NCBI GenBank assembly: GCA_021794075.1
Contig: JAJYRM010000006.1
Coordinates: 1 to 64,000, forward strand
Source: Bacteroidota bacterium
Lineage (GTDB): Bacteria > Bacteroidota > Ignavibacteria > Kryptoniales > JAKASW01
DNA: 64,000 bases
Direction of reading: 5' to 3'
Part shown: one piece after another, positions 35,391 through 45,932 of the stretch
Layout: each line of letters opens with the position of its first letter
Numbering within the stretch: position 1 is the first letter of the stretch
The notes under the pieces: model-generated
Seen by the model: only the letters and a program-made list of their open reading frames with translations
What the model was told of the DNA's origin: nothing
The model's database searches: none
Translations under genes and position numbers: made by a program

Positions 35391-36575
35391 CTATTTGTTC
35401 CCTCCGACTATTTCGACTTTATCCCTTATCTTTTCGGCGCGGCGGATCAACTGATCCTGCGTCTCGCCTTTCAACGACAAGACGGTGAAATGTCCCATTT
35501 TCCTGTAAGGCTTCACTTCATGCTTCCCATAATTGTGGACGTAAATGCCCTCTTCAACACGCGCCGTTCCAATTACAGGTTTCCCGTCGTAAGTTATACG
35601 GTATTTTCCCGACTGTCCTTCAAGGCCGATTATGTTGTACATGACTGTCGGCCCGGATACCAATCCGGTATCGCCCAACTTGTCTCCCGCGATGGCCCTT
35701 AGGTGCTGTTCGAACTGAGATGTGTGACACGCTTCAATCGTGAAGTGGCCGGAGTTATGAACACGGGGTGCAATCTCGTTTATCATGACTTCACCATTCA
35801 CAACGAACATCTCAATCCCATAGACTCCGGCTCCCTTCAATGCCTCCATCGCGTCACGGGCCACCTTCTCGGCTTTTTCAATCACGCTTTCACTCGCCCT
35901 GGCTGGGACGATCGTCGTCTTAAGAATGTTGTAATCCGCGCCATGAATGTTCTCGCCGACGGGGAAGTTCGCGATCTCACCATCGAGTCCGCGCGCGGAA
36001 ATGACCGAGACCTCGAGATCGAATGGTATGAACCTCTGGACCATCACCTCTGTGCCGTTGAAGTAAGTGAAGACCTCTGCTATCTCGTCCTCTTTCCTCA
36101 CGACGAAGTTTCCTCTCCCGTCATAAGAGTCTTTTCTCGCCTTAACCATGAGCGGCAAGCCGTATTCCTTCACGGCTTTTTCTAGATCGGGCTTCCCATC
36201 TATTTTTCTAAAGTCCGGGACAGGAATATCATGGGCGCGGAGGAAATCGGCCTGGGTGAATTTATCCTGGATGATCCGCAAAGTCTCGGGAGAAGGGTGT
36301 ACCGGCTTCCCCTTCCTGCTCAGCTCGCTCAGCACTTTGCTGTTCGCCAGCTCGATCTCGAACGTTAGTATGTCCGCGCTCTCTCCGAGCCGTTTGATCT
36401 GATCTTCATCCTTGTAATCTCCGACGATTTGTTCTTCGAGGAACGGACGCGCGGGACAATCTGGGGTCGGATCGACTGCGATCAACCTGTAAGGTAGATT
36501 CTTGCTCCTTATCGCCTCTCCCATCATTAGGCACAGTTGGCCACCGCCGACAACACCTATTGTTCTTTTATTCAT
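35391..36575 (-). CDS. purK: N5-carboxyaminoimidazole ribonucleotide synthase PurK
   Basis: An ATP-grasp enzyme of 394 residues that carboxylates AIR with ATP and bicarbonate to N5-CAIR. The N-terminal GVVGGGQLCLMMGEAIR is the nucleotide-fold start. ATP-grasp residues appear in LPLMVKARKDSYDGRGNFVV and EVMVQRFIPFDLEVSVI. The metal and substrate region is VNEIAPRVHNSGHFTIEACHTSQFEQHLRA (two parts). It lies directly upstream of purE on the minus strand, making a purK-purE operon that supplies N5-CAIR to the mutase. Confidence 0.96.
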   Translation of the reverse strand: MNKRTIGVVGGGQLCLMMGEAIRSKNLPYRLIAVDPTPDCPARPFLEEQIVGDYKDEDQIKRLGESADILTFEIELANSKVLSELSRKGKPVHPSPETLRIIQDKFTQADFLRAHDIPVPDFRKIDGKPDLEKAVKEYGLPLMVKARKDSYDGRGNFVVRKEDEIAEVFTYFNGTEVMVQRFIPFDLEVSVISARGLDGEIANFPVGENIHGADYNILKTTIVPARASESVIEKAEKVARDAMEALKGAGVYGIEMFVVNGEVMINEIAPRVHNSGHFTIEACHTSQFEQHLRAIAGDKLGDTGLVSGPTVMYNIIGLEGQSGKYRITYDGKPVIGTARVEEGIYVHNYGKHEVKPYRKMGHFTVLSLKGETQDQLIRRAEKIRDKVEIVGGNK

Positions 36576-36850
36576 TAGAAATCTTCAATCGATTGTTAGT
36601 TAATCCTGTGCGAGATTTGTCTCCAGGCGAAAGTGCCAATGAACGGAACGCGCGCTCTTCCCGGAAACAATTACTCTCCCTCTATTCAATTAAATATAAG
36701 AGAAAATTGTGAAACAGGATGGGGGAAGGGGATCATTCGTAGTGACTCGTCGCCATTAATTGATGCGGCCTCATCGGCGTCAGCGGACTGCGTCCAATGC
36801 CGGGTCCATCTACTCTTGAAGACATTTACATGCTGTTATATATTCGATGA

Positions 36851-38041
36851 GTGAGAGCAATCCTTCGTGGTAGATTTGTGGTCGACAGCATACGCGGCAT
36901 GCATAGCGACATCGGTATCGTCGTTGACGACGGGATTATCATCGAGGTCGGGAAGTTCAGCGACGTGGCGAAGATTGCGGGGAAGGGAGAAGTTCGTGAG
37001 TTCGACGGTATAATTTCGCCGGCACTCATTAACGCTCATACTCATCTCGAACTTTCCTCGTTCAGAAAGGACCAGTTCCATCATGCCGACTTTGTCGACT
37101 GGGTGATCAAACTTGTCAATGCCAGACTCTCGATGATGTCGGTGGATGCCGGCCCGGATTGCCGCAGAGCCAAGAGGGAGGCGGAAGAACGCGGGACAGG
37201 TTATTTTGTTAATGTCGGAAATGATTTTGAGCTTAACCGCTCGCTCGGCGACAACCAGTTGTTCGCGTTCGAACAAATCGGAATAAACGAGTCCTCGTCG
37301 GAGAAGATCTTCACGCGGTCGAGTGAAATTGTAGAAGCAACGAACCCTGCGCTGACAGCCCTCGCAGTGCACGCGCCCTACTCCGTCTCCCCGTCACTGA
37401 TGAAAAGCATCAAGTCTTTTAACGACCGCCGGGGAAGCGTGACTTCAATCCATCTTTCGGAAACAGAGGATGAACTCGAATTCGTCATGTCGGGTAAGGG
37501 GAGGATGACTGATCTCCTCAATCAGAGGGTCGGCAAGTGGCGATTTAACCCGGCGGGGGTGTCGCCAGTCGAATATGTCGACGCTCTTGGTCTGCTTGAT
37601 AACAAAACTCTCTGCGTCCACTGTGTATTCACAAACGATGAAGATATAGATATAATGACCAAACGCGGGAACGCGATAGCGGTTTGTGTGAGAAGCAACA
37701 GGGAACTGTCCGGATGCGTCCCTCCCGTGGAGAAGTTTTTGAAGAAAGGCGTGAAGGTGCTGATCGGGACAGACAGCAGGGCGAGTGCTCCGGACCTGGA
37801 CATGTTCGCCGAGGTCGCCTCCTTCTATTCCGAATTTCGCGGCGTGGTGACTCCGGAACAGGTCTTTCGCTCGGCCACTTACGACGCCGCGGAATTCCTA
37901 GGAATGACCGGCGCGTTCGGAAGCATCTCTGCCGGAACGATCGCGTCGCTGGTTTATGTTCCATATGGCGGAAACCGCGAGGATGCCTTCGAATATCTAG
38001 CCACCGGCGCTCAAGGTAAGACTATCAAGGTGAAGTTATGA
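36851..38041 (+). CDS. Amidohydrolase-superfamily deaminase (possible aminodeoxyfutalosine deaminase)
   Basis: 396 residues of the Trz/SsnA-like amidohydrolases. Metal site: HxH in INAHTHLELSS, histidine in LAVHAPYSVSP, histidine in TSIHLSETEDE, and aspartate in LIGTDSRASAPD. The HLELS form and the short FVDWVIKLVNAR segment resemble aminodeoxyfutalosine deaminases of the alternative menaquinone route. That would fit the UbiA and UbiX genes elsewhere in the window, but 5'-deoxyadenosine or other purine deaminases remain possible. Start GTG 36851. Its stop overlaps the next gene (ATGA). Confidence 0.8.
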   Translation: MRAILRGRFVVDSIRGMHSDIGIVVDDGIIIEVGKFSDVAKIAGKGEVREFDGIISPALINAHTHLELSSFRKDQFHHADFVDWVIKLVNARLSMMSVDAGPDCRRAKREAEERGTGYFVNVGNDFELNRSLGDNQLFAFEQIGINESSSEKIFTRSSEIVEATNPALTALAVHAPYSVSPSLMKSIKSFNDRRGSVTSIHLSETEDELEFVMSGKGRMTDLLNQRVGKWRFNPAGVSPVEYVDALGLLDNKTLCVHCVFTNDEDIDIMTKRGNAIAVCVRSNRELSGCVPPVEKFLKKGVKVLIGTDSRASAPDLDMFAEVASFYSEFRGVVTPEQVFRSATYDAAEFLGMTGAFGSISAGTIASLVYVPYGGNREDAFEYLATGAQGKTIKVKL

Positions 38042-38421
38042 ATTGGAAATCGATCCTGGCTCTTTCGGTGGCGCTCCTTCTGGCCATCGTGTGTTACAAA
38101 GTTGTATTTGTCCCGACAAGCTTATCGATGAAGAGTAGTCCGGAGGAGATCTTCGCGTCCAGCACTTCGCCGGTGATCGTCAAGGCGACACTCGTAAATA
38201 AGCTGGGGCTTCCCGTCCCGTTCACGCGTGTCAGCGGAAGGTTCATCGTTTACCAGGGAGCGGACAAGATTCATATCGTAAGAACAGAAGGAAATGAGCT
38301 GATCTTCAAGACCATAGGAAGCACAGGGCGGCTCGTAATCTATTTCTATTCGACTACCATTCCTTTTCCGGTCGAGATGATATTGAACATTAAAGAATCG
38401 GCAATTGCGAGCCTCATCTGA
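38038..38421 (+). CDS. Small membrane-anchored protein with an Ig-like domain
   Basis: 127 residues: one N-terminal membrane segment (ILALSVALLLAIVCYKVVFV, residues 6-25), then a beta-rich domain. The domain reads like a single invasin/Big_1-type immunoglobulin fold (VIVKATLVNKLGLPVPFTRV ... GSTGRLVIYFYST, with the typical VNxxGxPVP). It is probably periplasmic. The start overlaps the amidohydrolase stop by four bases. Function unknown. Confidence 0.7.
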   Translation: MNWKSILALSVALLLAIVCYKVVFVPTSLSMKSSPEEIFASSTSPVIVKATLVNKLGLPVPFTRVSGRFIVYQGADKIHIVRTEGNELIFKTIGSTGRLVIYFYSTTIPFPVEMILNIKESAIASLI

Positions 38422-38579
38422 TCGGAACTTCCAACTGATACGAGATATCGTGACGCGGTACGAGCATGCCGTATTCGAACAAGGTTGAACATGCATCGGC
38501 ACGATCTGCAGTTAACATCTGGGCGCATTGCTGCCGGTTGCCCTCGCAAGATCGATTTGACAATTGAAAGAGAACATAA

Positions 38580-40045
<1,466 letters not shown>

Positions 40046-40049
40046 AGCG

Positions 40050-41276
40050 ATGTCTAATTTTGACAACATCGAATCCGCATTAGCGGATATTCGAGAGGGA
40101 AGGATAGTAATCGTCGTCGATGACGAGGACCGCGAGAATGAAGGTGATTTTGTCCTCGCTGCGGAAAAGGTGACCGCCGAATCGATTAACTTTCTCGCGA
40201 AGAATGGCAGAGGGCTCATTTGCGTGGCCCTCCTACCGGAACGCACCTCGGAGCTGAAGCTCGATCCGATGGTGGACGAGAATACTTCCCTTCACCAGAC
40301 GGCTTTCACAGTCAGCGTCGACGTTCTGAATGGGACGACGACAGGCGTCTCCGCCGCTGACCGCGCAAAGACTGTCATCTCTCTTGTTTCGCCAAAGACG
40401 CAGCCATCCGATCTGGGAAGGCCCGGACACATCTTCCCGCTTCGCGGTGTGGAAGAGGGAGTCTTGAGGCGTTCGGGACATACTGAGGCGGCCATCGACC
40501 TCGCGAGGTTCGCAGGGCTTTACCCGGCAGGAGTCCTTTGCGAAATAATGAACGATGACGGCACGATGGCGCGCGTCCCCCAACTGGTGAAGATCGCCAA
40601 AGCTTTTGGACTTCACATGATCACTATCGAGGACCTCATCCATTACAGGATGATGCGTGAAAAAATGGTCAAGAAGATCGTGGTCACGAAGCTTCCGACA
40701 CGCTACGGCAGCTTTCAGCTTCACCTTTACCAGGGACTCATCGACAAAAAAGAACATCTCGCGCTTGTGAAGGGCGAGATTAAAGGCGACGAACCAGTTC
40801 TGGTTCGCGTGCACTCCGAGTGCCTTACCGGCGACGTGTTCGGATCGTCGAGATGCGATTGCGGAGAGCAGCTCCATCGTGCCATGGAAATGGTCGAGAA
40901 GGAAGGGAGCGGCGTGGTTCTCTACATGCGTCAGGAAGGAAGGGGTATCGGCCTCGCCAACAAGTTAAAAGCCTACAAGCTTCAGGATGACGGCCACGAT
41001 ACTGTGGAAGCGAATGAGAAACTCGGTTTCAAAGCTGATCTTCGCGACTACGGCATCGGCGCCCAAATTCTCGTAGATCTCGGCATAAAGAAAATGAGGC
41101 TGATGACGAACAATCCGAAGAAGATTGTCGGTCTGGAAGGGTACGGGCTTGAAGTCGCCGAAAGGATTCCGATCGAGATTGAGCCGAACGCCATCAATCA
41201 CCGGTACCTCGAGACCAAGCGTGACAAGATGGGGCATTTAATACTTGACTCGGAAGACGAGAATATCTGTCAATAG
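40050..41276 (+). CDS. ribBA: Bifunctional 3,4-DHBP synthase / GTP cyclohydrolase II
   Basis: 408 residues, the two first enzymes of riboflavin synthesis in one chain. RibB part (1 to ~200): [33 protein letters not shown] and [14 protein letters not shown]. RibA part (~205 to 400): [20 protein letters not shown] with the zinc cysteines, then [18 protein letters not shown] and [19 protein letters not shown]. Length and motifs are standard in both halves, so both are probably active. No FMN riboswitch is seen upstream, because the gene follows yajC directly. Confidence 0.97.
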   Translation: MSNFDNIESALADIREGRIVIVVDDEDRENEGDFVLAAEKVTAESINFLAKNGRGLICVALLPERTSELKLDPMVDENTSLHQTAFTVSVDVLNGTTTGVSAADRAKTVISLVSPKTQPSDLGRPGHIFPLRGVEEGVLRRSGHTEAAIDLARFAGLYPAGVLCEIMNDDGTMARVPQLVKIAKAFGLHMITIEDLIHYRMMREKMVKKIVVTKLPTRYGSFQLHLYQGLIDKKEHLALVKGEIKGDEPVLVRVHSECLTGDVFGSSRCDCGEQLHRAMEMVEKEGSGVVLYMRQEGRGIGLANKLKAYKLQDDGHDTVEANEKLGFKADLRDYGIGAQILVDLGIKKMRLMTNNPKKIVGLEGYGLEVAERIPIEIEPNAINHRYLETKRDKMGHLILDSEDENICQ

Positions 41277-41332
41277 CGAAACCGGCCGATTATTTTTTTC
41301 AAAAGAGTATACCACGAGTTGAACTAATTTAT

Positions 41333-41340
41333 TATCTTTG
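41333..41340 (+). promoter_or_regulatory. Possible Bacteroidota-type -7 promoter element (TATCTTTG) for greA
   Basis: TATCTTTG fits the TANNTTTG -7 consensus known from Bacteroidota promoters. A TTG at the matching -33 distance is not evident, so it is weak. If used, transcription would start near 41346, immediately before a strongly folded leader and greA. Confidence 0.3.
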
Positions 41341-41346
41341 AGTAAG

Positions 41347-41422
41347 GCCGCTCAGTCCCGGAACGCCGGGAAAGGCGGCATGCCTTCGCCACAAGCAATG
41401 CGCGCGAAGGCTTTTGCGTTTT
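41347..41422 (+). promoter_or_regulatory. Structured RNA leader with terminator-like hairpin upstream of greA
   Basis: Two stem-loops lie in a row. The first is nested: outer GCCGC (41347-41351)/GCGGC (41375-41379), inner CCCGG (41357-41361)/CCGGG (41366-41370). The second pairs GCCTTCGC (41382-41389) with GCGAAGGC (41404-41411) and is followed by TTTTGCGTTTT (41412-41422). It may simply end the ribBA transcript, or it may attenuate greA, as a leader terminator does for greA in Escherichia coli. Confidence 0.55.
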
Positions 41423-41451
41423 AATGACCAGAAAGTAGCTAGGAGGTTTCT

Positions 41452-41928
41452 ATGTCAAATAATTTTGTCTATTTGACAAGAGAAAAATTGGCGGAGCTGG
41501 AAGCACAGCTTAAGGACATGAAAACTAATGGGAGGTCGGAAGCCGCGCGCAAGATTGCGGAAGCGAGAGCGCACGGAGACCTGTCCGAAAATTCCGAGTA
41601 CGATGCCGCCAAGGAGGAGATGCAAATGCTCGAGCTCCGAATCGCGCAGCTCGAACAAACGCTCACAAGGACGCGTGTGATCGATCCCACGGAAGTCAGG
41701 ACCGACAAGGTCTACATATTCAGCAAGGTCCAGTTGCTGGACATGCTCGCCAACAAAAAAATTGAGTACCAGCTCGTATCCACGGAAGAAGCGGATATCG
41801 TGAAGGGAAAGATCTCAACCGACTCGCCGATCGGGAAAAGTCTCCTCGGTAAAGAGGTAGGTGAAGTGGTTAGTATAAGAGTCCCTGCCGGGGTAAAACA
41901 ATACAAGATACTCGATATCAGCAAATAA
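41452..41928 (+). CDS. greA: Transcription elongation factor GreA
   Basis: 158 residues. The N-terminal coiled coil with acidic tip reads YLTREKLAELEAQLKDMK ... ARAHGDLSENSEYDAAKEE, where DLSENSEY holds the catalytic acidic residues that trigger RNA cleavage in backtracked RNA polymerase. The C-terminal FKBP-like domain has DSPIGKSLLGKEVGEVVSIRV. An AGGAGGTTT ribosome site lies before ATG 41452. Confidence 0.97.
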   Translation: MSNNFVYLTREKLAELEAQLKDMKTNGRSEAARKIAEARAHGDLSENSEYDAAKEEMQMLELRIAQLEQTLTRTRVIDPTEVRTDKVYIFSKVQLLDMLANKKIEYQLVSTEEADIVKGKISTDSPIGKSLLGKEVGEVVSIRVPAGVKQYKILDISK

Positions 41929-42100
41929 CCTTTCGCGCGCCGCAATGAATCTGGAAATATTCCCGCCGGGCGGCCTGAAAAAAAGCTCAAATCGTTTTCC
42001 CGATCAATGCGAAGGAACTGAACGCACTCGTTCCCAACACGAACGTGTCTATGGGCTATTGGGTCATAAGTCGGTTTTGCTTTTTGGGTGAGAGGGTGAA

Positions 42101-42616
42101 TTGAGAAACCTGGAATTTAAGGCCGAGGTTCGGGATCAGGAAAGCCTTCAAAGAGTGTTCATGGAAAACGGCGCGAGGTACGCGGCTACGCTCAACCAGC
42201 GTGACACGTATTTCAACGTCGTGGAAGGACGCCTGAAGCTGAGGGAGGCGGATGGAAAGAAAACCGAATTGATCTTTTATAAGAGAGACGAAACTTCCTC
42301 TTCAGGCATGGAGAGCAATTACAGCATTTTCCCCGTCGAGGACGCATCGCTTAAGGAGTTCCTGGCTGGTTCGTTGGGAATCAAGGTCGTTGTCGAGAAG
42401 AAGCGGCTTCTCCTGATGCTTCGGAACGCGAGGATTCATCTCGATGAGGTGGTAGGGCTGGGGAGGTTTCTCGAATTTGAAGTCGTCTCCGCCGAAGGAG
42501 CTGAATCGGACCGCAAGGCCGATGCCGCGCTGCTGGAGAGGCTGAAGGGATACGCGGCTCCGTTTGTCGTCAGGGAGATAAATAAGTCGTACAGCGATTT
42601 GCTAACGCGACGATAG
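42101..42616 (+). CDS. CYTH-domain protein, class IV adenylate cyclase-like
   Basis: 171 residues forming a CYTH triphosphate tunnel. The N-terminal LEFKAEVRD is the ExK-type motif. It is followed by NQRDTYFNVVEGRLKLRE and ELIFYKRDE. A later arginine/glutamate-rich strand is RIHLDEVVGLGRFLEFEVVS. Members are class IV adenylate cyclases or inorganic triphosphatases; sequence alone does not decide. It starts at TTG 42101 after GGGTGA. Confidence 0.82.
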   Translation: MRNLEFKAEVRDQESLQRVFMENGARYAATLNQRDTYFNVVEGRLKLREADGKKTELIFYKRDETSSSGMESNYSIFPVEDASLKEFLAGSLGIKVVVEKKRLLLMLRNARIHLDEVVGLGRFLEFEVVSAEGAESDRKADAALLERLKGYAAPFVVREINKSYSDLLTRR

Positions 42617-43131
42617 TCCGAACATTGCAGCTTGGCCACGGACGCGCTTTGCAGAAGGCCTCGATGACAGAGCAGAACCTCACTAATGGAGAACACCGCG
42701 CGATGAAGTGAGTGACTGGTCTGCTCTATCTCGCTCGAAACGTCCGGCCTTCTCACACTCGAATCACAGAATATCCGGGTGTATAACGAAGCCGATCCTA
42801 TATTTGAATAGTTCCCCCTTAAGATTAGACTGACGCGGTGTCGGCCGCAAAAAGAAAAGATCTAAACTGAGTGGATAAAGTGCTTGAGAAAACTGGATAA
42901 TGTTCCTATCATTGTAGGGAAGTCAGCGCTCTTACTTCGGGAAGCGACCGACGCGTCGATGGCAGCCCAATGGTTTTAGCAGGCGAAATCTTTCGGCTTA
43001 TCTTTGCGTTGGATCCATAGAGCATGGTGGACGCGAACATTGCTGGCTCCGCGGTGAAGGAAGGAGTTCTTAAGGAAAAACGGACTGCCTCTAAGGTTGT
43101 CATGACAAAGGGAAGGGCTGCCTGGTAGCAA
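42617..43131. other. Gene-free intergenic region of 515 bases
   Basis: No convincing gene. A TATATTTG string near 42804 fits the TANNTTTG promoter element. A short frame before 43000 (reading DNVPIIVGKSALLL...) has no ribosome site and hits a stop quickly. The next gene encodes an anti-sigma-like zinc-finger protein, so a missing sigma-factor gene could once have stood here, but no recognisable sigma motif remains. Confidence 0.4.
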
Positions 43132-44544
43132 GTGAAGCACGTCGACGAACATACGCTTGAACTTCTTGCGTTGCGCGCTCCCGAAGTGTTGGGCAAGGAA
43201 GCCGCGATTAGAAAACATCTAGCGAAATGTGCGGGCTGCAGGACTACCCTAGAAGAGATAGAGGGCTTCTACAGAGATGTCGAACGTGATTATTCGCTGA
43301 GTGCCTCTGAGGTAAAGCCGAAACGAAGCACGGCACTCACGCGCCGAAAGGAGTTGGCTCCTTACTTCGACGCTATCGATTCGCAAGGGGCCGTCCTTGC
43401 AGAAGTGAAAGTCCCAAGTCTATGGAGACGAGCGCGTAATTACGGCTTCGGACATCCCGTCATTAGCTCGTCTTTCGCGGCAATACTGATTGTAGCGCTT
43501 GTCTTGTCGTTGAAAGCCATCACGGGAAACGCTGAGAACCCTTCGTATTATTTCTATAATACTCTAACCAATCATCTCGAAATCTACGGCGGCGACAATA
43601 AGCTGTTGTGGTCTCTGCCAACTTACAACGTAGCTGGAGACAAGTACTTCGAAGACCGGTACGGTGTTCATAAAACCGTAATCGCAGACCTCTATGGTAA
43701 TGGGAAGAAGGAGGTGGTGACGGTAGTCGCCCTTCGAGACCACGTTTACCCTCAGCCGATCAGAGTCTTCGACAACAGAGGGAGGTTAGTGCGGTCGTTC
43801 ACTTTCAAAGACAAGAAGATTGCTTTCAGAGGTCAGCAGTACGATATACCGTTTCAACCGGATTATATCGCTCCGGTAAAGGCGCCTGACGGGAAAACCG
43901 ATCTGATCGTCGGCGCTACAAATACCCGCTCCCCGTACATTATCGCTAGGTTCGACAGTCGCCTGCGCATGATCGGCGAATTCTGGCACTACGGAGTCCT
44001 CAAAGTAAATAAGATAGACGTGTACCATGACGGAGTGCAGGAAATCGCCATAACGGGGTGGAACGATGTACACGACACGTCCACCGGAAGCTACAACTTA
44101 GTCGGCGTGTTGGATCCTTCTAGAATCACCGGAAAGAAAGAGTCGGTCAGGACTCGCGGGTTTGGGCTCCCCCCGTCCGATGCTGAACTGTACTACGTGA
44201 GACTTCCGAAATCGAGTATTGAATTAGCTCAGGCTTTAGGGGCCGACTCCAGGATACTTAGTGAAGATAGTGATAGCTTGCTTCAAGTCGAGGTGGAGCC
44301 GCTCGATTATCGTAATCCCGTAGGTTTCTGGGGCTTCGATTTCATCTTTTCATTGGGCGACATGAAGGTGCATCAGGTCAAGTATTGGAGCACAACGCCC
44401 GAAACTTTCCAAGCTTTGAAAAAAGAAGGGAAGGTCAGCGGCACTTTTGGGGATCAGTATCTTGCAATGTTGAAATATGGGGTCAGGTATTGGAACGGAA
44501 ATAAATGGGTGAAAGACGCGACAAAGATAAAGACCGGCGTGTGA
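43132..44544 (+). CDS. Membrane protein with N-terminal anti-sigma-type zinc finger and FG-GAP-like outer domain
   Basis: 470 residues. The first ~50 (HVDEHTLELLALRAPEVLGK ... IRKHLAKCAGCRTTLEEI, with HLAKCAGC) form a putative zinc finger like those of ECF anti-sigma factors. One membrane helix follows (SSFAAILIVALVLSLKAI, residues ~118-135). The large periplasmic part has repeat-like stretches (VIADLYGNGKKEVVTVVALR; NKIDVYHDGVQEIAITGW) similar to VCBS/FG-GAP propeller blades. The start at GTG 43132 is only weakly supported. No sigma-factor gene is adjacent. It could sense an envelope signal. Confidence 0.7.
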   Translation: MKHVDEHTLELLALRAPEVLGKEAAIRKHLAKCAGCRTTLEEIEGFYRDVERDYSLSASEVKPKRSTALTRRKELAPYFDAIDSQGAVLAEVKVPSLWRRARNYGFGHPVISSSFAAILIVALVLSLKAITGNAENPSYYFYNTLTNHLEIYGGDNKLLWSLPTYNVAGDKYFEDRYGVHKTVIADLYGNGKKEVVTVVALRDHVYPQPIRVFDNRGRLVRSFTFKDKKIAFRGQQYDIPFQPDYIAPVKAPDGKTDLIVGATNTRSPYIIARFDSRLRMIGEFWHYGVLKVNKIDVYHDGVQEIAITGWNDVHDTSTGSYNLVGVLDPSRITGKKESVRTRGFGLPPSDAELYYVRLPKSSIELAQALGADSRILSEDSDSLLQVEVEPLDYRNPVGFWGFDFIFSLGDMKVHQVKYWSTTPETFQALKKEGKVSGTFGDQYLAMLKYGVRYWNGNKWVKDATKIKTGV

Positions 44545-44705
44545 AGTTGAATGAGGCTGGAGACGGTGGTCGTGCGAGCGGTCGGCGCAAACTAAAGTAA
44601 TCCTGGGTGTAAAGATAAGCTCCTTATTTTCGTGCGAGCTTGATTGGAAAGGAATTCGCGCCTTATCTTTCGAACCCCAACTCTGTTTCAGGGGGAACTA
44701 CCTGA

Positions 44706-45716
44706 TCAAGCGTCAGTGAGTGTCTCGGACGCCGTAGTGACCTGGCTGGATGACCTGTCGACGAATTCGCGAATGGCGCCTCTCACTTCGTCGAGAGTTT
44801 CAAGTCGCACCAGAGTAGATCTAAGCGCGGATCCGTTCCTTATGCTGTGGAAGTATCCGTGGTAGTACTTCCTGAATTCCATCAACGCTCGCCTCTCACC
44901 CTTTAGTTTGATTTCCATCTCGAGGTGCCGCAGACACGTGTCCGCCCTTTCCTGAAGATTATACATCGAAGGGGAGGTGCCGTCTCTCATCAGAGACTTG
45001 ATCTCCTTGAATATCCATGGGTTTGTAATAGCGCCTCTTGCGACCATGACGCCGTCGCATTTTGTTTCCTCGAACATGTCCAGCGCATCCTGTCCGGTGC
45101 GTACGTCGCCATTGCCGATGATCGGAAGCTCCGCTGTTTCTTTGACTCGTCGGATCCAATCCCAGTCTGCCTCGCCGTCATGATGCTGTGCCCTTGTTCG
45201 CGCGTGGATGGTCAGGGCCGAGAGCCCTTCGTCCGCGCAGATCTTCGCGACCTCGGCGATTGTAATGGAGTTTGAATCCCAGCCGAGACGGGTTTTCAGA
45301 GTTACCGGCACTGAGACGGCGCTCTTTACGGCGTGTATTATGGCGCGCATCTGGCCGAGATCCTTCAGAAGACCGGCGCCTGCCCCACGCTGTGCCACCT
45401 TAGGCACCCAGCAGCCGGCATTGATATCTATGAGATCCGGGCCGGCCTCCTCAGCCAGCTTCGCCGCTTGGGCCATCACAGCGGGATCGCCTCCGAATAT
45501 CTGGATCCCGACGGGGCGCTCCTTGTCGCTTATCAGGAGCTTTTGTGCGCTCTTTCTCGCGGAGCGGATGAGTCCCTCGGAACTAATGAACTCGGTGTAA
45601 ACTATATCGGCGCCGAACTCCTTACAAATCAGCCTGAATCCGAGGTCGGTGACATCCTCCATCGGCGCCAGGGCGACGGGATTTTCGAGTTCATATTTGC
45701 CGAATTTGATCTTCAT
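44706..45716 (-). CDS. dusB: tRNA-dihydrouridine synthase (DusB/NifR3 type)
   Basis: 336 residues, an FMN TIM barrel with a helical C-terminal domain. It reduces specific uridines in the tRNA D-loop. Seen: NPVALAPMEDVTDLGFRLIC at the start, IQIFGGDPAVMAQAAKL, then DLIDINAGCWVPKVAQRGAG, where the cysteine is the catalytic acid. TIHARTRAQHHDGEADWDWI and IIGNGDVRTGQDALDMFE are FMN and substrate loops. Length and motifs are normal. Confidence 0.95.
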   Translation of the reverse strand: MKIKFGKYELENPVALAPMEDVTDLGFRLICKEFGADIVYTEFISSEGLIRSARKSAQKLLISDKERPVGIQIFGGDPAVMAQAAKLAEEAGPDLIDINAGCWVPKVAQRGAGAGLLKDLGQMRAIIHAVKSAVSVPVTLKTRLGWDSNSITIAEVAKICADEGLSALTIHARTRAQHHDGEADWDWIRRVKETAELPIIGNGDVRTGQDALDMFEETKCDGVMVARGAITNPWIFKEIKSLMRDGTSPSMYNLQERADTCLRHLEMEIKLKGERRALMEFRKYYHGYFHSIRNGSALRSTLVRLETLDEVRGAIREFVDRSSSQVTTASETLTDA

Positions 45717-45932
45717 ATATCAATATAAATCCGCTGATGGGGATGCCGCAAGCTGGTCGCTGCCACCCGTATTTGCTCCGATACCGCTCGTCACAGAGGT
45801 TTCTAAAGTTTGCGCCGGTTTTGACCGCGACGAGAAACGCGAGGAATGCGTAGGAGAATTATGATCTACCTCTGTATGGACAAATTGTCGAGACGCCATG
45901 AGAAAAAAGTGAGTCGAAGTTTCCGGACAAAG

